Counted from the first letter of the stretch, positions 35,199-44,296 are shown. The stretch is DNA of 44,761 bases from Candidatus Omnitrophota bacterium (GCA_040755155.1 JBFMBP010000163.1:1-44761), one strand, 5' to 3'. Notes: generated from the letters alone by a model not told the origin. Numbers and translations are program-made.

Positions 35199-35747
35199 AT
35201 GCCTTTGCCGAAGTTAAAAGAAAAATTCACATATCATGATTATTGCACTTGGCCGGATGAAGAACGCTGGGAGTTGATCGACGGACGCCCTTACGATATG
35301 TCGCCTGCGCCGGGAGTGAAACATCAAACCATCGTCGGCAATTTCTTTCGCATTATTGGCAATGTGTTATTGAATAAACCATGTAGAGTCTTCATCGCGC
35401 CAACGGACGTTGTTCTCTCCGAATGGGACGTGGTGCAGCCCGACGTTTTCGTCGTCTGCGATAAGAAGAAAATTACGGAAAAGAATATTCAGGGTGCGCC
35501 CGATTTGATTATTGAAATTCTTAGCCCCTCGACGGCGAAAAAGGATCGCTGGGAGAAGAAGAATCTCTATGAAAAATTCGGCGTACGGGAATATCTGCTC
35601 GCCGATCCCGATGGCAAATTTGTGGAGCGGTTTTGTTTAGGAGAAGATGGCCGCTTCAACCGGGGCGAGGCTTTCGACGCGGCGGGAGAGATTACGCTAA
35701 AAACATTGCCGGAGATGGTTATATCCCTTAACGAAATCTTTGGGTGA
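35199..35747 (+). CDS. Uma2-family nuclease-like protein 5 of 6
   Basis: 182 residues with intact core residues. The variable segment GVKHQTIVGNFFRIIGNVLL then NKPCRVFIAP combines a copy-2-like first half (KHQT-GNFF) with the NKPC second half of copies 1 and 6. The 3' end is almost identical to copy 4. The start lies seven bases after the preceding stop. Confidence 0.9.
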   Translation: MPLPKLKEKFTYHDYCTWPDEERWELIDGRPYDMSPAPGVKHQTIVGNFFRIIGNVLLNKPCRVFIAPTDVVLSEWDVVQPDVFVVCDKKKITEKNIQGAPDLIIEILSPSTAKKDRWEKKNLYEKFGVREYLLADPDGKFVERFCLGEDGRFNRGEAFDAAGEITLKTLPEMVISLNEIFG

Positions 35748-35754
35748 ACGAAAC

Positions 35755-36312
35755 ATGCCTTTGCCGAAATTAAAAGAAAAATTCACTTATCAGGATTATT
35801 GTACGTGGCCGGACGAAGAGCGATGGGAGTTGATTGACGGACGCCCTTACGACATGTCGCCTGCTCCGTTCCTATATCATCAAACCATCGCCGTCAATTT
35901 TACCGGGATTCTCAGAAACGCGCTCTTGAATAAACCATGCAAAGTTTATGTCGCGCCATCGGATGTCGTCCTCTCCGAATGGGACGTAGTGCAGCCCGAT
36001 GTTTTCGTCGTCTGCGATAAGAAGAAAATTACGGAGAAGAATATTCAAGGCGCGCCGGATTTGATTATTGAAATTCTCAGCCCCTCAACGGCGAAAAAAG
36101 ATCGCTGGGAGAAGAAGAACCTCTACGAAAAATTCGGCGTGCGTGAATATCTGCTGGCTGATCCCGACGGCAAATTCGTGGAGCGGTTTTGGTTGGGAGA
36201 AAATGGCCGCTTCGACCGGGGCGAGGCCTTCGACGCAGCGGGGGAGATTGCGTTGAAATCGCTGCCGGAAATTACGATTTCCTTACGCGATATTTTCGAG
36301 CAAGCGCTGTAA
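35755..36312 (+). CDS. Uma2-family nuclease-like protein 6 of 6
   Basis: 185 residues. The variable segment is FLYHQTIAVNFTGILRNALL then NKPCKVYVAP. The C-terminus diverges from all other copies (ITISLRDIFEQAL instead of NEIFG) and runs 30 bp into the 3' end of the convergent DUF115 gene. This is the last copy. The array has no recognisable partner gene such as a methylase or helicase. Confidence 0.9.
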   Translation: MPLPKLKEKFTYQDYCTWPDEERWELIDGRPYDMSPAPFLYHQTIAVNFTGILRNALLNKPCKVYVAPSDVVLSEWDVVQPDVFVVCDKKKITEKNIQGAPDLIIEILSPSTAKKDRWEKKNLYEKFGVREYLLADPDGKFVERFWLGENGRFDRGEAFDAAGEIALKSLPEITISLRDIFEQAL

Positions 36313-38028
36313 AGATTCCTCCCAGATGGGGAAGAACATTTTCACGATGGAATGCGCTTCTTTGAGATGCCGGTATAAATAATCGTTCCGCCGATCGAAT
36401 GGAATCCGCTCCAAAGGTGGTTCCAGTTGGAAGGGGAAGACGGCGTGATCGAGCAGCGCGCGCGTTTCCTCGTCGCGCAGGAAGAAGCGCCAGAGTCCCT
36501 CTATCTCAACCAGATTCCAATTTCCCGCTGCGGCGGTATTCATTCTTTCTTCCAGCCGCCGCAACCGCGAAAAACTCTCATTCAACGATTTGACGCAATT
36601 TTCTGGATGAAATTTCATGACCTTGGGAAGGGCTTGCAGTCGCTTTTCGAACTCGTTTCCCAGATTATCAAACTCGGCAATTACTTCGTTCAAAGGCCGG
36701 ATTTCTGCGCCTTTTTTCAATGCGCCTCCTTCGGTGGCGTCGATCCAGCGTACGGAGCTCGACGCCATTAACGCTTCCAACCGCTCCAAGTAGAACTTGA
36801 AGGAATACAATGTCGCTACGGGTTCGCCGCGAATGCCTTCGACGTATACGATCTTATGCTTAACGCTGGTTCCGTCGGCGTTGACGGTCTCCATCTCATC
36901 GTCCATCAAGCGCAGTACGCGGGCGGCGCGGGCGCTGAGGCTGGAATGCGTCATGCCGCCCGCCGGCGGAATCGCCAAATCCAAGCCTGTAAAGACGATG
37001 GGATTGCATCCTAAAACCAGCGCCAGGCGAATCGCCGTTTCCGCCACGTGCAATGGGCGTGGAATCAATTCTTCGAAGCCAAGAAGATTTTTCAACCAAT
37101 AAGTAAAACGGGCGCTGTCGTCATAGACGCAAAGGCGGCGTTGCAATGAGCGATATCGGCGGGGAATGGCGTAATAGCAATCGGGAGAGAAAGCGAATAG
37201 CGTTTTCGGCGGCAATTCGACGCCTTCGAGGTGTTTGTCGTTTTCCGGCGAGGGATCGGTGGCGACGACGATCGGCGGTTCCACGCCATGACGTTGCAAT
37301 GTCCGTACGGCCGTATCGACGCCGAGCAGCAGAGCGCGGCCTTGGGCATTTCTTAACGCCTTCACGTTTCGATCTAGAGATGGCCCTCCGGCGGCGATGA
37401 CGGCGGGCGTTCCCGCGAAGCGTCCGCGCGCGTCGTCCAGCGTGAGCGCGCTCAGCATCTCCGGCAGGTTCGTAATTAAATTCCGCTGCACGAGCGGTCC
37501 CCGCGTCAGCCGCGCCCGCAGGCTGAATGCCTCCCGCTCCATCATCCGCCGCAACTGCGTCTGGACGGCGTCGTAGTAGGACGCGTCCTCCGGCGGAATC
37601 GAGGGATGGCGCAGCAATTGAAAGCCGTGCGCCGCCAAGGAGGTTTTGACATATTCCAGATGGTCTTCCAATGCCTCCGGCGCCGCCGCCAGCGCCAAAA
37701 AGACATGTGGATCGCTCAGCGTTTCCGACAGGTCGCGGTTTTGCAGCGCCCAGGCCAACCGCCGCCAATCTTTTTCGACGACGGCCAGGTTTCGCAAGCC
37801 GAATTCCCGCCGCAGCATTTCAATGGCGGTTCCATCTCCCGCGCCCAAAAGGACGGCTTGCTCGGCGCCATTGGGCAGGGTTTTGCGCAGCCAGGCTTCC
37901 TCATATCCGGCCGTTATCGGTTCGCCTAGTTCTGGAGGCAATCTGCGTAAAGCGGCGGCGGCCTGGGGATAGCGCCGTTCCAGTGCGACTAGATTTTTTT
38001 CGTAAAGACGATCCTGCAAGGCGTTCAC
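36283..38028 (-). CDS. DUF115 / MptE-like (Maf-type) protein
   Basis: A protein of about 581 residues resembling the DUF115 / 6-hydroxymethylpterin-diphosphokinase MptE-like family, which includes the motility-associated Maf glycosyltransferases. Key features are GAGDGT (about 62-67), AGGPSLDRN (about 213-221), LLGVDTAVRTLQRHGVEPPIVVATDP and VFTGLDLAIPPAGGMTHSS. Maf proteins add nonulosonic acids to flagellin; here no flagellar genes are nearby, so the acceptor is unknown. I chose the GTG at 38028 because it overlaps the stop of the upstream gene as GTGA. A TTG at 38085 is the alternative and would add 19 residues. The final 30 bp overlap the sixth Uma2 gene. Confidence 0.78.
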   Translation of the reverse strand: MNALQDRLYEKNLVALERRYPQAAAALRRLPPELGEPITAGYEEAWLRKTLPNGAEQAVLLGAGDGTAIEMLRREFGLRNLAVVEKDWRRLAWALQNRDLSETLSDPHVFLALAAAPEALEDHLEYVKTSLAAHGFQLLRHPSIPPEDASYYDAVQTQLRRMMEREAFSLRARLTRGPLVQRNLITNLPEMLSALTLDDARGRFAGTPAVIAAGGPSLDRNVKALRNAQGRALLLGVDTAVRTLQRHGVEPPIVVATDPSPENDKHLEGVELPPKTLFAFSPDCYYAIPRRYRSLQRRLCVYDDSARFTYWLKNLLGFEELIPRPLHVAETAIRLALVLGCNPIVFTGLDLAIPPAGGMTHSSLSARAARVLRLMDDEMETVNADGTSVKHKIVYVEGIRGEPVATLYSFKFYLERLEALMASSSVRWIDATEGGALKKGAEIRPLNEVIAEFDNLGNEFEKRLQALPKVMKFHPENCVKSLNESFSRLRRLEERMNTAAAGNWNLVEIEGLWRFFLRDEETRALLDHAVFPFQLEPPLERIPFDRRNDYLYRHLKEAHSIVKMFFPIWEESLQRLLENIA

Positions 38029-38972
38029 TCCGAGGATTGTACTTTCGGTGCGTCCATCGCCGCTCGAAATCCCATGATTCCCCAATAAACGTACCCGATT
38101 TGCGGCTGCGTTCCTCCGCGCCAGGCGCAGCGCAACAGCCGAGGGTTGCCTGAAAGAAACGAGCCGCCGCGAAACATGCGGTAGATCGATCCGTCATAGG
38201 CTTTCTGTTCCAAGGCGTCCGCGCACCATTCCATGACGTTGCCCGCCATATCATAGGCGCCATACGGGCTGACGCCTTCCTCGTAATAGCCTACGGGCGA
38301 GGTGCGGGCGAAGCCGTCGCTTTCGCTATGCGGCTGATAGTCTTTATTAAAATCTCCCAGCCAATTGCACGCTTTTTCTTTCCATTCGTTTCCCCAGGGA
38401 AAGATGCGTCCGTCCGATCCCCGCGCCGCTTTTTCCCACTCCTGTCCTGTGGGCAAGCGGTAGGGCTTTCCCGTCTTTATGCTCAACCATCGGCAATAGG
38501 CTTGCGCTTCGAACCAACTGATGGAGCAAACGGGATAACGTTCTTGATGCTGGCCGTTATAATCCCGATCCGTCCAACTTCGCGGCTGAGTCCAGTTCAT
38601 TTGCCGCCGAAAATTCCATCCCTCTTCCGGCCAATACTCCGGTTTTTCGTAACCGCCCGCGTTAATGAAACAAGCGAATTCTTCATTGGTGATTTCATAT
38701 TTTCCAATGAAATAACCGGGCAGCGCGGCTTTTTGCTGCTCGGGTTCATCCGGCGGAGCGAGGAAAGCCGATCTTTCCTCTTTGCTGGAACCGAAAAGAA
38801 ACTCTCCGGCGGGGATGGCGATCATTTCCGGCTCGACCCATTCTTGCGCCCGGACGTTCGCCGCCAAGGCCGCGAAACCAATCGTCCATAACCATCGAAA
38901 GGTCTTTCGCGCCGCTTGAGAAGCGCGGCGATCCGCCCGATAATTTCCCCCACGTATGACTCCGCCAATCAT
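38025..38972 (-). CDS. FGE-like (sulfatase-modifying-factor fold) protein
   Basis: A protein of about 315 residues with the formylglycine-generating-enzyme-like C-type-lectin fold (PF03781). Typical parts are MIAIPAGEFLFGS, YEITNEEFACFINAGG, PVCSISWFEAQAYCRWLS, RLPTGQEWEKAARG, FPWGNEW, GAYDMAGNVMEWCADA and MFRGGSF. The active-site cysteine pair of true FGE is not seen; only RCAW remains near the end. It is therefore more likely a structural or ligand-binding member, and no sulfatase gene is present in the window. A hydrophobic segment (WLWTIGFAALAANVRAQ) suggests export. The start is uncertain. The chosen ATG overlaps the start of the divergent glycosyltransferase gene by 17 bp. Its stop overlaps the DUF115 start. 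Confidence 0.82.
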   Translation of the reverse strand: MIGGVIRGGNYRADRRASQAARKTFRWLWTIGFAALAANVRAQEWVEPEMIAIPAGEFLFGSSKEERSAFLAPPDEPEQQKAALPGYFIGKYEITNEEFACFINAGGYEKPEYWPEEGWNFRRQMNWTQPRSWTDRDYNGQHQERYPVCSISWFEAQAYCRWLSIKTGKPYRLPTGQEWEKAARGSDGRIFPWGNEWKEKACNWLGDFNKDYQPHSESDGFARTSPVGYYEEGVSPYGAYDMAGNVMEWCADALEQKAYDGSIYRMFRGGSFLSGNPRLLRCAWRGGTQPQIGYVYWGIMGFRAAMDAPKVQSSE

Positions 38973-40065
38973 AAAGAAATTAATAGTCAAACTGGAAACC
39001 TCCACGCCTCTGTTCATAGCGTTATTGGCCGCCGGGGCGGCTATACGCTTGATTTACTGCGCGCTGCCGCCGCTGTATACTACCGATCTTCTGCGCAATT
39101 TGGGCTACGGCAAAGCCTTCCCTGTCTGGGGATTCCGCTTGTACGATCTTACGCCCTCGGACTTGACGCCGTCGCCGATGCAATATCTTTGGCCTAACCA
39201 TAACTTTCCCTATCCCGCTGTCACGCTGCTTTTTTACGCTTTGATCGCTTGCCTTCATAGTTCGCTTTTCTTCGGCAAACTGGCGCTGACGCTCATCGAC
39301 GCCGTCAACGCCCGTCTTATTTTTAAAATCAGCCAAGACCGCATACTCGCGGCGCTCTATTGGTTTAATCCTATCAATATTTGGTTTGGTTCGCGCGAGG
39401 GCCAATTCGAGCCGTTCGTTATTCTCTTGATGCTCCTGGCCCTGCGCGAGTTGCAAAAGGGCCGCTCCCGCGCCTATTTCTATCTTGGACTAGCGGTGCA
39501 GGCCAAATTATTCCCTATCTTTCTCGCTCCTTATTTTCTCAGCCGCCTATCTTGGCGCGAGCTGGGCCGATGCGTTCGCGTTGCAGTTTGGGGAGCGGCC
39601 AGTCTTGTTCCCAGCCTGGCCGCCGCTTGTACTAGCGGCTATATGGCCTATTTCTTTCGTCCCGGTTATATTCCCGCTTACAATCCGATTACGTGGAACC
39701 TGGGCGATCCATCATTGTATCCCTTTTTTCCCTTTTCCCTTGTCCTTGCGCATGGGATCGCCGGATTCGCGTTTGTTCTCTTTTGCTTATACGGCCTGCG
39801 TCGAACGAGACAGCTTATGCAGTGGCTGGCGCCGTTGGTTTTCGTGTTTTTCGTCAAGTTCAACCGCATCGGACAGTTTTGGTATCTCATGCTCACGCCC
39901 GCCTTCTGTCTTACGGTGGAGGAGCCGAGCTGCCGCCGATGGCTTTTTCTGTTTTCCGCTGCACTGGGCGTTCGTTCCCTCTATTCCATCTTGATCGGTC
40001 CGATCGGCTATTACAATCCGCCTGACGCCCAGTATTTAAACATACTTTGTTTTTGGGGATTTTAA
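38956..40065 (+). CDS. GT-C-fold membrane glycosyltransferase
   Basis: A 369-residue polytopic membrane protein with about nine to ten helices, resembling polyprenyl-phosphate-dependent mannosyltransferases of the PIG-M/GT87 type. An acidic loop follows the first helix (LPPLYTTDLLRNLGYGKAFP). Later motifs include ALYWFNPINIWFGSREGQFEPFVILLMLLAL and VQAKLFPIFLAPYFL, both typical of this class. It would transfer a sugar on the outer face of the membrane. No clear ribosome binding site precedes the ATG at 38956, and a later start is possible. It lies head-to-head and slightly overlapping with the FGE-like gene. Confidence 0.82.
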   Translation: MTPPIIKKLIVKLETSTPLFIALLAAGAAIRLIYCALPPLYTTDLLRNLGYGKAFPVWGFRLYDLTPSDLTPSPMQYLWPNHNFPYPAVTLLFYALIACLHSSLFFGKLALTLIDAVNARLIFKISQDRILAALYWFNPINIWFGSREGQFEPFVILLMLLALRELQKGRSRAYFYLGLAVQAKLFPIFLAPYFLSRLSWRELGRCVRVAVWGAASLVPSLAAACTSGYMAYFFRPGYIPAYNPITWNLGDPSLYPFFPFSLVLAHGIAGFAFVLFCLYGLRRTRQLMQWLAPLVFVFFVKFNRIGQFWYLMLTPAFCLTVEEPSCRRWLFLFSAALGVRSLYSILIGPIGYYNPPDAQYLNILCFWGF

Positions 40066-40168
40066 TTGATGCAAACTTTTTGCCGAATAAAGAAATTCCA
40101 TTCCAAGATAAGGCTGATTTTTGCCTGTATGTTGATTCGATTCATCATAATGTCGCGCTAGTCAATCA

Positions 40169-40196
40169 TTGATCCTATCCGATGTTTTTCTATAAT
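40169..40196 (+). promoter_or_regulatory. Upstream promoter candidate for the GH-like gene
   Basis: TTGATC (40169-40174) and a perfect TATAAT (40191-40196) with a 16-base spacer. Transcription from here would give a leader of about 140 bases. Confidence 0.55.
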
Positions 40197-40250
40197 ATAT
40201 ACCGCATTTCCATGTTCTATTTTTTTTTTTGATTATTTTTGAATTACTTG

Positions 40251-40279
40251 TTGACAACGGATCACTTTTGTGATTTACT
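40251..40279 (+). promoter_or_regulatory. Second promoter with an inverted-repeat operator candidate
   Basis: A consensus TTGACA (40251-40256) and TTTACT (40274-40279) with a 17-base spacer. The spacer holds ATCAC-tttt-GTGAT (40261-40274), a perfect 5-bp inverted repeat placed where a repressor would block RNA polymerase. Confidence 0.55.
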
Positions 40280-40342
40280 CCTTTTCAGCGATGTTGTTGG
40301 GCGCTATTCCAAAACTACATATTTCACCAAAGGAGGATGCTT

Positions 40343-43237
40343 ATGCATGCAGCAGGTATCATTATGCTCATCGTCTGCGCGCTGGCGGCGCCGTTGGCGC
40401 AGTCTCAGCCGCAGACGCAAGAGTCGTATCCGGCGCCGGTTTCCGAATACGCGGAAAAGACGGGGCCGAATACGATGACGTTTCTCGCGTATCCCAAGTA
40501 TTATCGCGCAGAGGATGGGGCGCTGGAGTTGGTTAACACCAACCTTGTCGCATCCAAAAGCGGCGAGTGGGATTACGAGGTCGCGGCGGGGATTTGGCAG
40601 CTCTACGTGCGCGCCGACGGAACCTTCCAAGCGCGGCACGAGGGCGACATCTTCACCTACCGCTTTGCCGGGCTAGGCGTAGGCCGCGGCGCGGATTACA
40701 AGCCGCTGGAGTTGGGCAAACTCAACTGGGAGAATATCGGCGTCGTGGGCGATAGCGTGCGTTGGTCCGAGGTTCTGCCCAACGTGGACGTGACAGTGCG
40801 CTATATCCACGATATTCTGAAAGTGGATGTGCGGCTCAAAAGCGCGTTTATGAGGCAGCTACGCGAACAAGTGAAAACGGGCATTTTGCCCTCGGACGAG
40901 TATCTAACCGCCCGCTTCGATATCCCATCCGTGCAGATTACAACCCAAGCCAAGCAAAACGGCGAGGCGGCGGATGTATATGGGGAGAAACTACCATTGG
41001 ATCAGCCGCTTCATTTCGAACGCGATGGGAAAGAACTGCACAAGCTGCTTCCCGTAAAGACATTCCTGGCGGACGAAGCGGGAATGCCATTGGACAAGAC
41101 GGCGCCCGTTATTCGCTCCGCTCAGTCGTGGCGGCTGAAGCGCGACGCTGCGGGCGAGGCGGAAATGTCGGCGCATCTCGGCGATCTCGCCGCCGCCAAG
41201 GACGGCGACGCGGTGATCGATCCGAGTATGACGTTTGGCCCCGATCAAGGGATGAAGGATACGTTGCTGCGATACCAATCGTCAACAAATTATGGCTCCG
41301 TAGACCTCGTCCAATGGCAGCCGAATGATTTGCTATTATTCGGTTTTGGCGTTTCTACCTTGCCGAGCGGCGTATCGATCAAATCGGCGAAATTGAATAT
41401 ATTCAAAGCCAATAATACGCTGCAAGGAAGCAATATTAAAGCGAAAACCTACAAAGTCAAAACAAATTGGAATGAATATTACGAGGTATGGGAAACGAAC
41501 TGGGGAGTAACCGACGCCAACTATTCCGATCCTAAATACCAAGGAAAATCAGTTTCCATAATTGGCGGATATAATTGGCTATCGCTTGACGTTACTTTCG
41601 CGTTTAAATCCCATTTTTCGGGCAGCAGCGGCAGTTATGACGTGACGAATAAAGGATTCACCGTGAAAATGACGGGGGCCACGAGCGGATATGTAGAAAT
41701 AGCGATGAGAGAGAGAACGCAAGATCCTAACTATCGTCCGCAATTGGTCATCAATTATGGTTTCTGCGAATTCGGGGCGGATGCGGGTCCCTACGGCGAC
41801 GGTTCCAGTCAACGGCAATTGTCAATGAAAAACGATAATTTGCATACTATACGTTTCTTCGACGATGGAGGTTTGTATGATTCTGACGGTTCGTTATTGG
41901 AGAATTTCGTTAATACGGTGGCGACGAATGGGATGAAGGTGATTACTGTTTTTGGGGCGTGGCCTTATTACTACGACAATGGGAATTACGACATTACAAA
42001 AAAGACACAGTATGCGCAGCGCTTAGTAACGGTATTTTCCAGAAACGGAGTGAAAAACCGCGTTCAAGACGGAACAATCATCGGAATCGAACTGGGAAAT
42101 GAAGAAGCGAATGGCATATGGATAGGTATGTCTCCTGATACGTATTATAACGGTTCATCTATTGGTGGAGAGCGATATGCATCCTTCTATTTAGAAGCAT
42201 ATACTCAAATGGAATCCAATCTGAACTATTCGGAATGGAAATATTGCGATATTTTAGCCAGTGGAAGTTCTAATGCTAGTTATTCTCTAGCATGGCCATC
42301 CACCGATTGGGGAAGCAATGCGATCTTTCTGCAGAGTTTTGTAAACACAGTCATAACTAATGGCGGTTGGGATAGACTTCCTAACGTTATCGCTATTCAC
42401 AATTATTCTTTGGATAGCTATACGTATTCATCGGAATTTCATGAAAATACATCTGATCCTAATACGCAAAGAACGGAATGGTTCGATAGACTGAGTCAAT
42501 TACATAGTGTTTGCAATGGAATTGGGTATATTCCCAATTTCGCGATGACGGAATACGGTTATAGTCCGAGAACGGGATATGATCTTGCGCCATTGAATAC
42601 GGACGATCGCGCGCAAGCCATTTACTATCTGCGAAGTTCATTGATATCGGCGACAATGAAAATTCCTAATGGGTCCAGTTGGATGAAAGGAATCGGATGG
42701 AAATACCACTTCTATTATCATCATTGTCAAGATTACTGGCCAAGCGAATTGGAAGATTACGGATTTTTTAATGAAAACAATCAGAGCCGCGTAATACGCA
42801 TCCCAGCGGAATTACTACACCGCTCCTTAACCACCGGTGGAATAAAACTAGGCTGGGAGAATTCAAGAATATGGACTCCGGCAAATCGCGTTAAACCTAC
42901 CGCTGTAAGTCCAGAAGGTTATGCGTGGTGCGGTTGGCAAGAAAACGCCAGCGACATATGGTGGGGCGCAATTTGGAAATATAAACATAGTAACTCATTT
43001 GAAGATATATCAGAAACATCAAAGAATTTCATCACCAAAGGAAATTTCAGCAACCGCACCGTTGACGTTTACAAGTTCGATTTTACCTTGAATAACGGCG
43101 TCTGGTCGGCAACATGGAACTATAAGACAACTATAAATCCTCCACCTGGCGGCTTTTCCTATAATTCCAGTACGGATGAAACAACAATTCCCGTCACCAA
43201 TGTCGATGAAAATCCAACGTTCATTTTAATTGATTAG
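40343..43237 (+). CDS. Large exported protein: DNRLRE + GH-A-like barrel
   Basis: A protein of about 964 residues with a signal peptide (MHAAGIIMLIVCALAAPLAQS). Residues about 30-290 form an N-terminal region of unknown type. A DNRLRE-like beta domain follows at about 295-475 (TFGPDQGMKDTLLRYQSSTNYG to YRPQLVINYGF). A TIM-barrel resembling clan GH-A hydrolases occupies about 490-840: GIELGNEEANGIW puts the acid/base at about E587, and NFAMTEYGYSPR the nucleophile at about E737. A C-terminal beta domain ends in NPTFILID. Substrate unknown. AAAGGAGG six bases before the ATG at 40343 decides the start; the ATG at 40337 abuts the ribosome site. Base composition changes near residue 305, with the first third GC-rich and the rest AT-rich, suggesting a composite origin. 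Confidence 0.78.
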   Translation: MHAAGIIMLIVCALAAPLAQSQPQTQESYPAPVSEYAEKTGPNTMTFLAYPKYYRAEDGALELVNTNLVASKSGEWDYEVAAGIWQLYVRADGTFQARHEGDIFTYRFAGLGVGRGADYKPLELGKLNWENIGVVGDSVRWSEVLPNVDVTVRYIHDILKVDVRLKSAFMRQLREQVKTGILPSDEYLTARFDIPSVQITTQAKQNGEAADVYGEKLPLDQPLHFERDGKELHKLLPVKTFLADEAGMPLDKTAPVIRSAQSWRLKRDAAGEAEMSAHLGDLAAAKDGDAVIDPSMTFGPDQGMKDTLLRYQSSTNYGSVDLVQWQPNDLLLFGFGVSTLPSGVSIKSAKLNIFKANNTLQGSNIKAKTYKVKTNWNEYYEVWETNWGVTDANYSDPKYQGKSVSIIGGYNWLSLDVTFAFKSHFSGSSGSYDVTNKGFTVKMTGATSGYVEIAMRERTQDPNYRPQLVINYGFCEFGADAGPYGDGSSQRQLSMKNDNLHTIRFFDDGGLYDSDGSLLENFVNTVATNGMKVITVFGAWPYYYDNGNYDITKKTQYAQRLVTVFSRNGVKNRVQDGTIIGIELGNEEANGIWIGMSPDTYYNGSSIGGERYASFYLEAYTQMESNLNYSEWKYCDILASGSSNASYSLAWPSTDWGSNAIFLQSFVNTVITNGGWDRLPNVIAIHNYSLDSYTYSSEFHENTSDPNTQRTEWFDRLSQLHSVCNGIGYIPNFAMTEYGYSPRTGYDLAPLNTDDRAQAIYYLRSSLISATMKIPNGSSWMKGIGWKYHFYYHHCQDYWPSELEDYGFFNENNQSRVIRIPAELLHRSLTTGGIKLGWENSRIWTPANRVKPTAVSPEGYAWCGWQENASDIWWGAIWKYKHSNSFEDISETSKNFITKGNFSNRTVDVYKFDFTLNNGVWSATWNYKTTINPPPGGFSYNSSTDETTIPVTNVDENPTFILID

Positions 43238-43252
43238 CAAAGGAGAAAAACA

Positions 43253-44296
43253 ATGAACAAACTAATAAATACAATGCATTCCAGCATTGCATTCACTCTT
43301 GCGGTAATTTTATTAATCGCAATTAATTCTCCCAACGGCTTTACTCAATCCAAGCCTCTCGTAGTCGTTCAGGATGAGAATGGAATCCATAATTCGTTAT
43401 CCTTTTCACCCGACGGAGAAAGGTTGTTAACTACTGGAAGCAAAACCGCTATTGTGTGGGACGCGAAAACGGGAGAAAAATTATTGACGTTTGAAGGACA
43501 TATACCCTATGGTGGAGCTGTTGCTTGTGGAGATTTTTCCCCAGATGGGACTAAAATCGCAACGGGAGGATACTCGTATACGGCCCTGATATGGGATTCT
43601 AAAACCGGTAAAATTGAATTTAAAGCAAAATTCATTGAAGGAATGCTTCCCAATCATATTGATAGCGTCGCATTTTCTCCAAACGGAGAAAATATCGCCA
43701 TTGGAGGTGGTCCAGTAGGATTATCTATATGGGATATTTTAAGCAATAATATGATTATACAATTTAACATGTCATATCAAGCGAATAAGATGGAATATTT
43801 CCCTGAGGGCGGAAAGATATTAACACAATACTTAGGAAATATTAAAGTGATATCCGTGAAAGGTGAAATTTTAATGCAGTATTCAATTAACGGAATTGCT
43901 GCATTATCAAAGGATGGCAAGTATATACGAAACATAGTCGGTGACATTGATGGTATACTTGACAAATACGAATTGAGAATAATTGATGTGGAAACAAATG
44001 AAAGAATTTCATCGTACACGTTCAACGCAAAAAGAGGTACGCCTTATTTGTCAACCGATGGTCAATTTATCGTAGCCGCTTCGGAGAAATCGCCGGAAGG
44101 AATAGGCATTCGCAAGGTAGGCGCGTTGGATTCGGTTATGAGATCATTTTCCCTTGAAGCTAATGTGGATTACAATTACATGAAAGTAGCGTTTTCCGAT
44201 GACAACAAGAAATTCGCTTGCATGATTGATACTAAGGCGTATATCTACGATATCAGCGACATAACGTCGGTCATCAAAGAATCGACGGCGCAATAA
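43253..44296 (+). CDS. Exported WD40-like repeat protein
   Basis: A 347-residue protein with a signal peptide (IAFTLAVILLIAINSPNGFT) and WD40-like repeats: SFSPDGERLLTTGSKTAIVWD, DFSPDGTKIATGGYSYTALIWD, AFSPNGENIAIGGGPVGLSIWD and weaker ones to the end. This should fold as a beta-propeller, likely a binding or scaffold protein on the cell surface. AAAGGAG lies eight bases before the ATG, and the gene follows the GH-like gene by 15 bp, so they are probably cotranscribed. The gene is AT-rich. A second copy begins at 44536. Confidence 0.82.
   Translation: MNKLINTMHSSIAFTLAVILLIAINSPNGFTQSKPLVVVQDENGIHNSLSFSPDGERLLTTGSKTAIVWDAKTGEKLLTFEGHIPYGGAVACGDFSPDGTKIATGGYSYTALIWDSKTGKIEFKAKFIEGMLPNHIDSVAFSPNGENIAIGGGPVGLSIWDILSNNMIIQFNMSYQANKMEYFPEGGKILTQYLGNIKVISVKGEILMQYSINGIAALSKDGKYIRNIVGDIDGILDKYELRIIDVETNERISSYTFNAKRGTPYLSTDGQFIVAASEKSPEGIGIRKVGALDSVMRSFSLEANVDYNYMKVAFSDDNKKFACMIDTKAYIYDISDITSVIKESTAQ

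Larger units (their letters stand above)
40066..40342. other. AT-rich regulatory region before the GH-like gene
   Basis: No gene. It contains two promoter-like sequences (40169-40196 and 40251-40279), a T10 tract and a perfect inverted repeat ATCAC-tttt-GTGAT at 40261-40274 inside the second promoter. The region is markedly AT-rich compared with the coding sequence on either side. Confidence 0.6.

Noticed and set aside
32975-36312. Regular repeats suggesting a CRISPR-like array
   Set aside because: The repeat unit of about 556 bp is a full reading frame; these are tandem genes, not short repeats with spacers. No CRISPR array was seen anywhere in the window.
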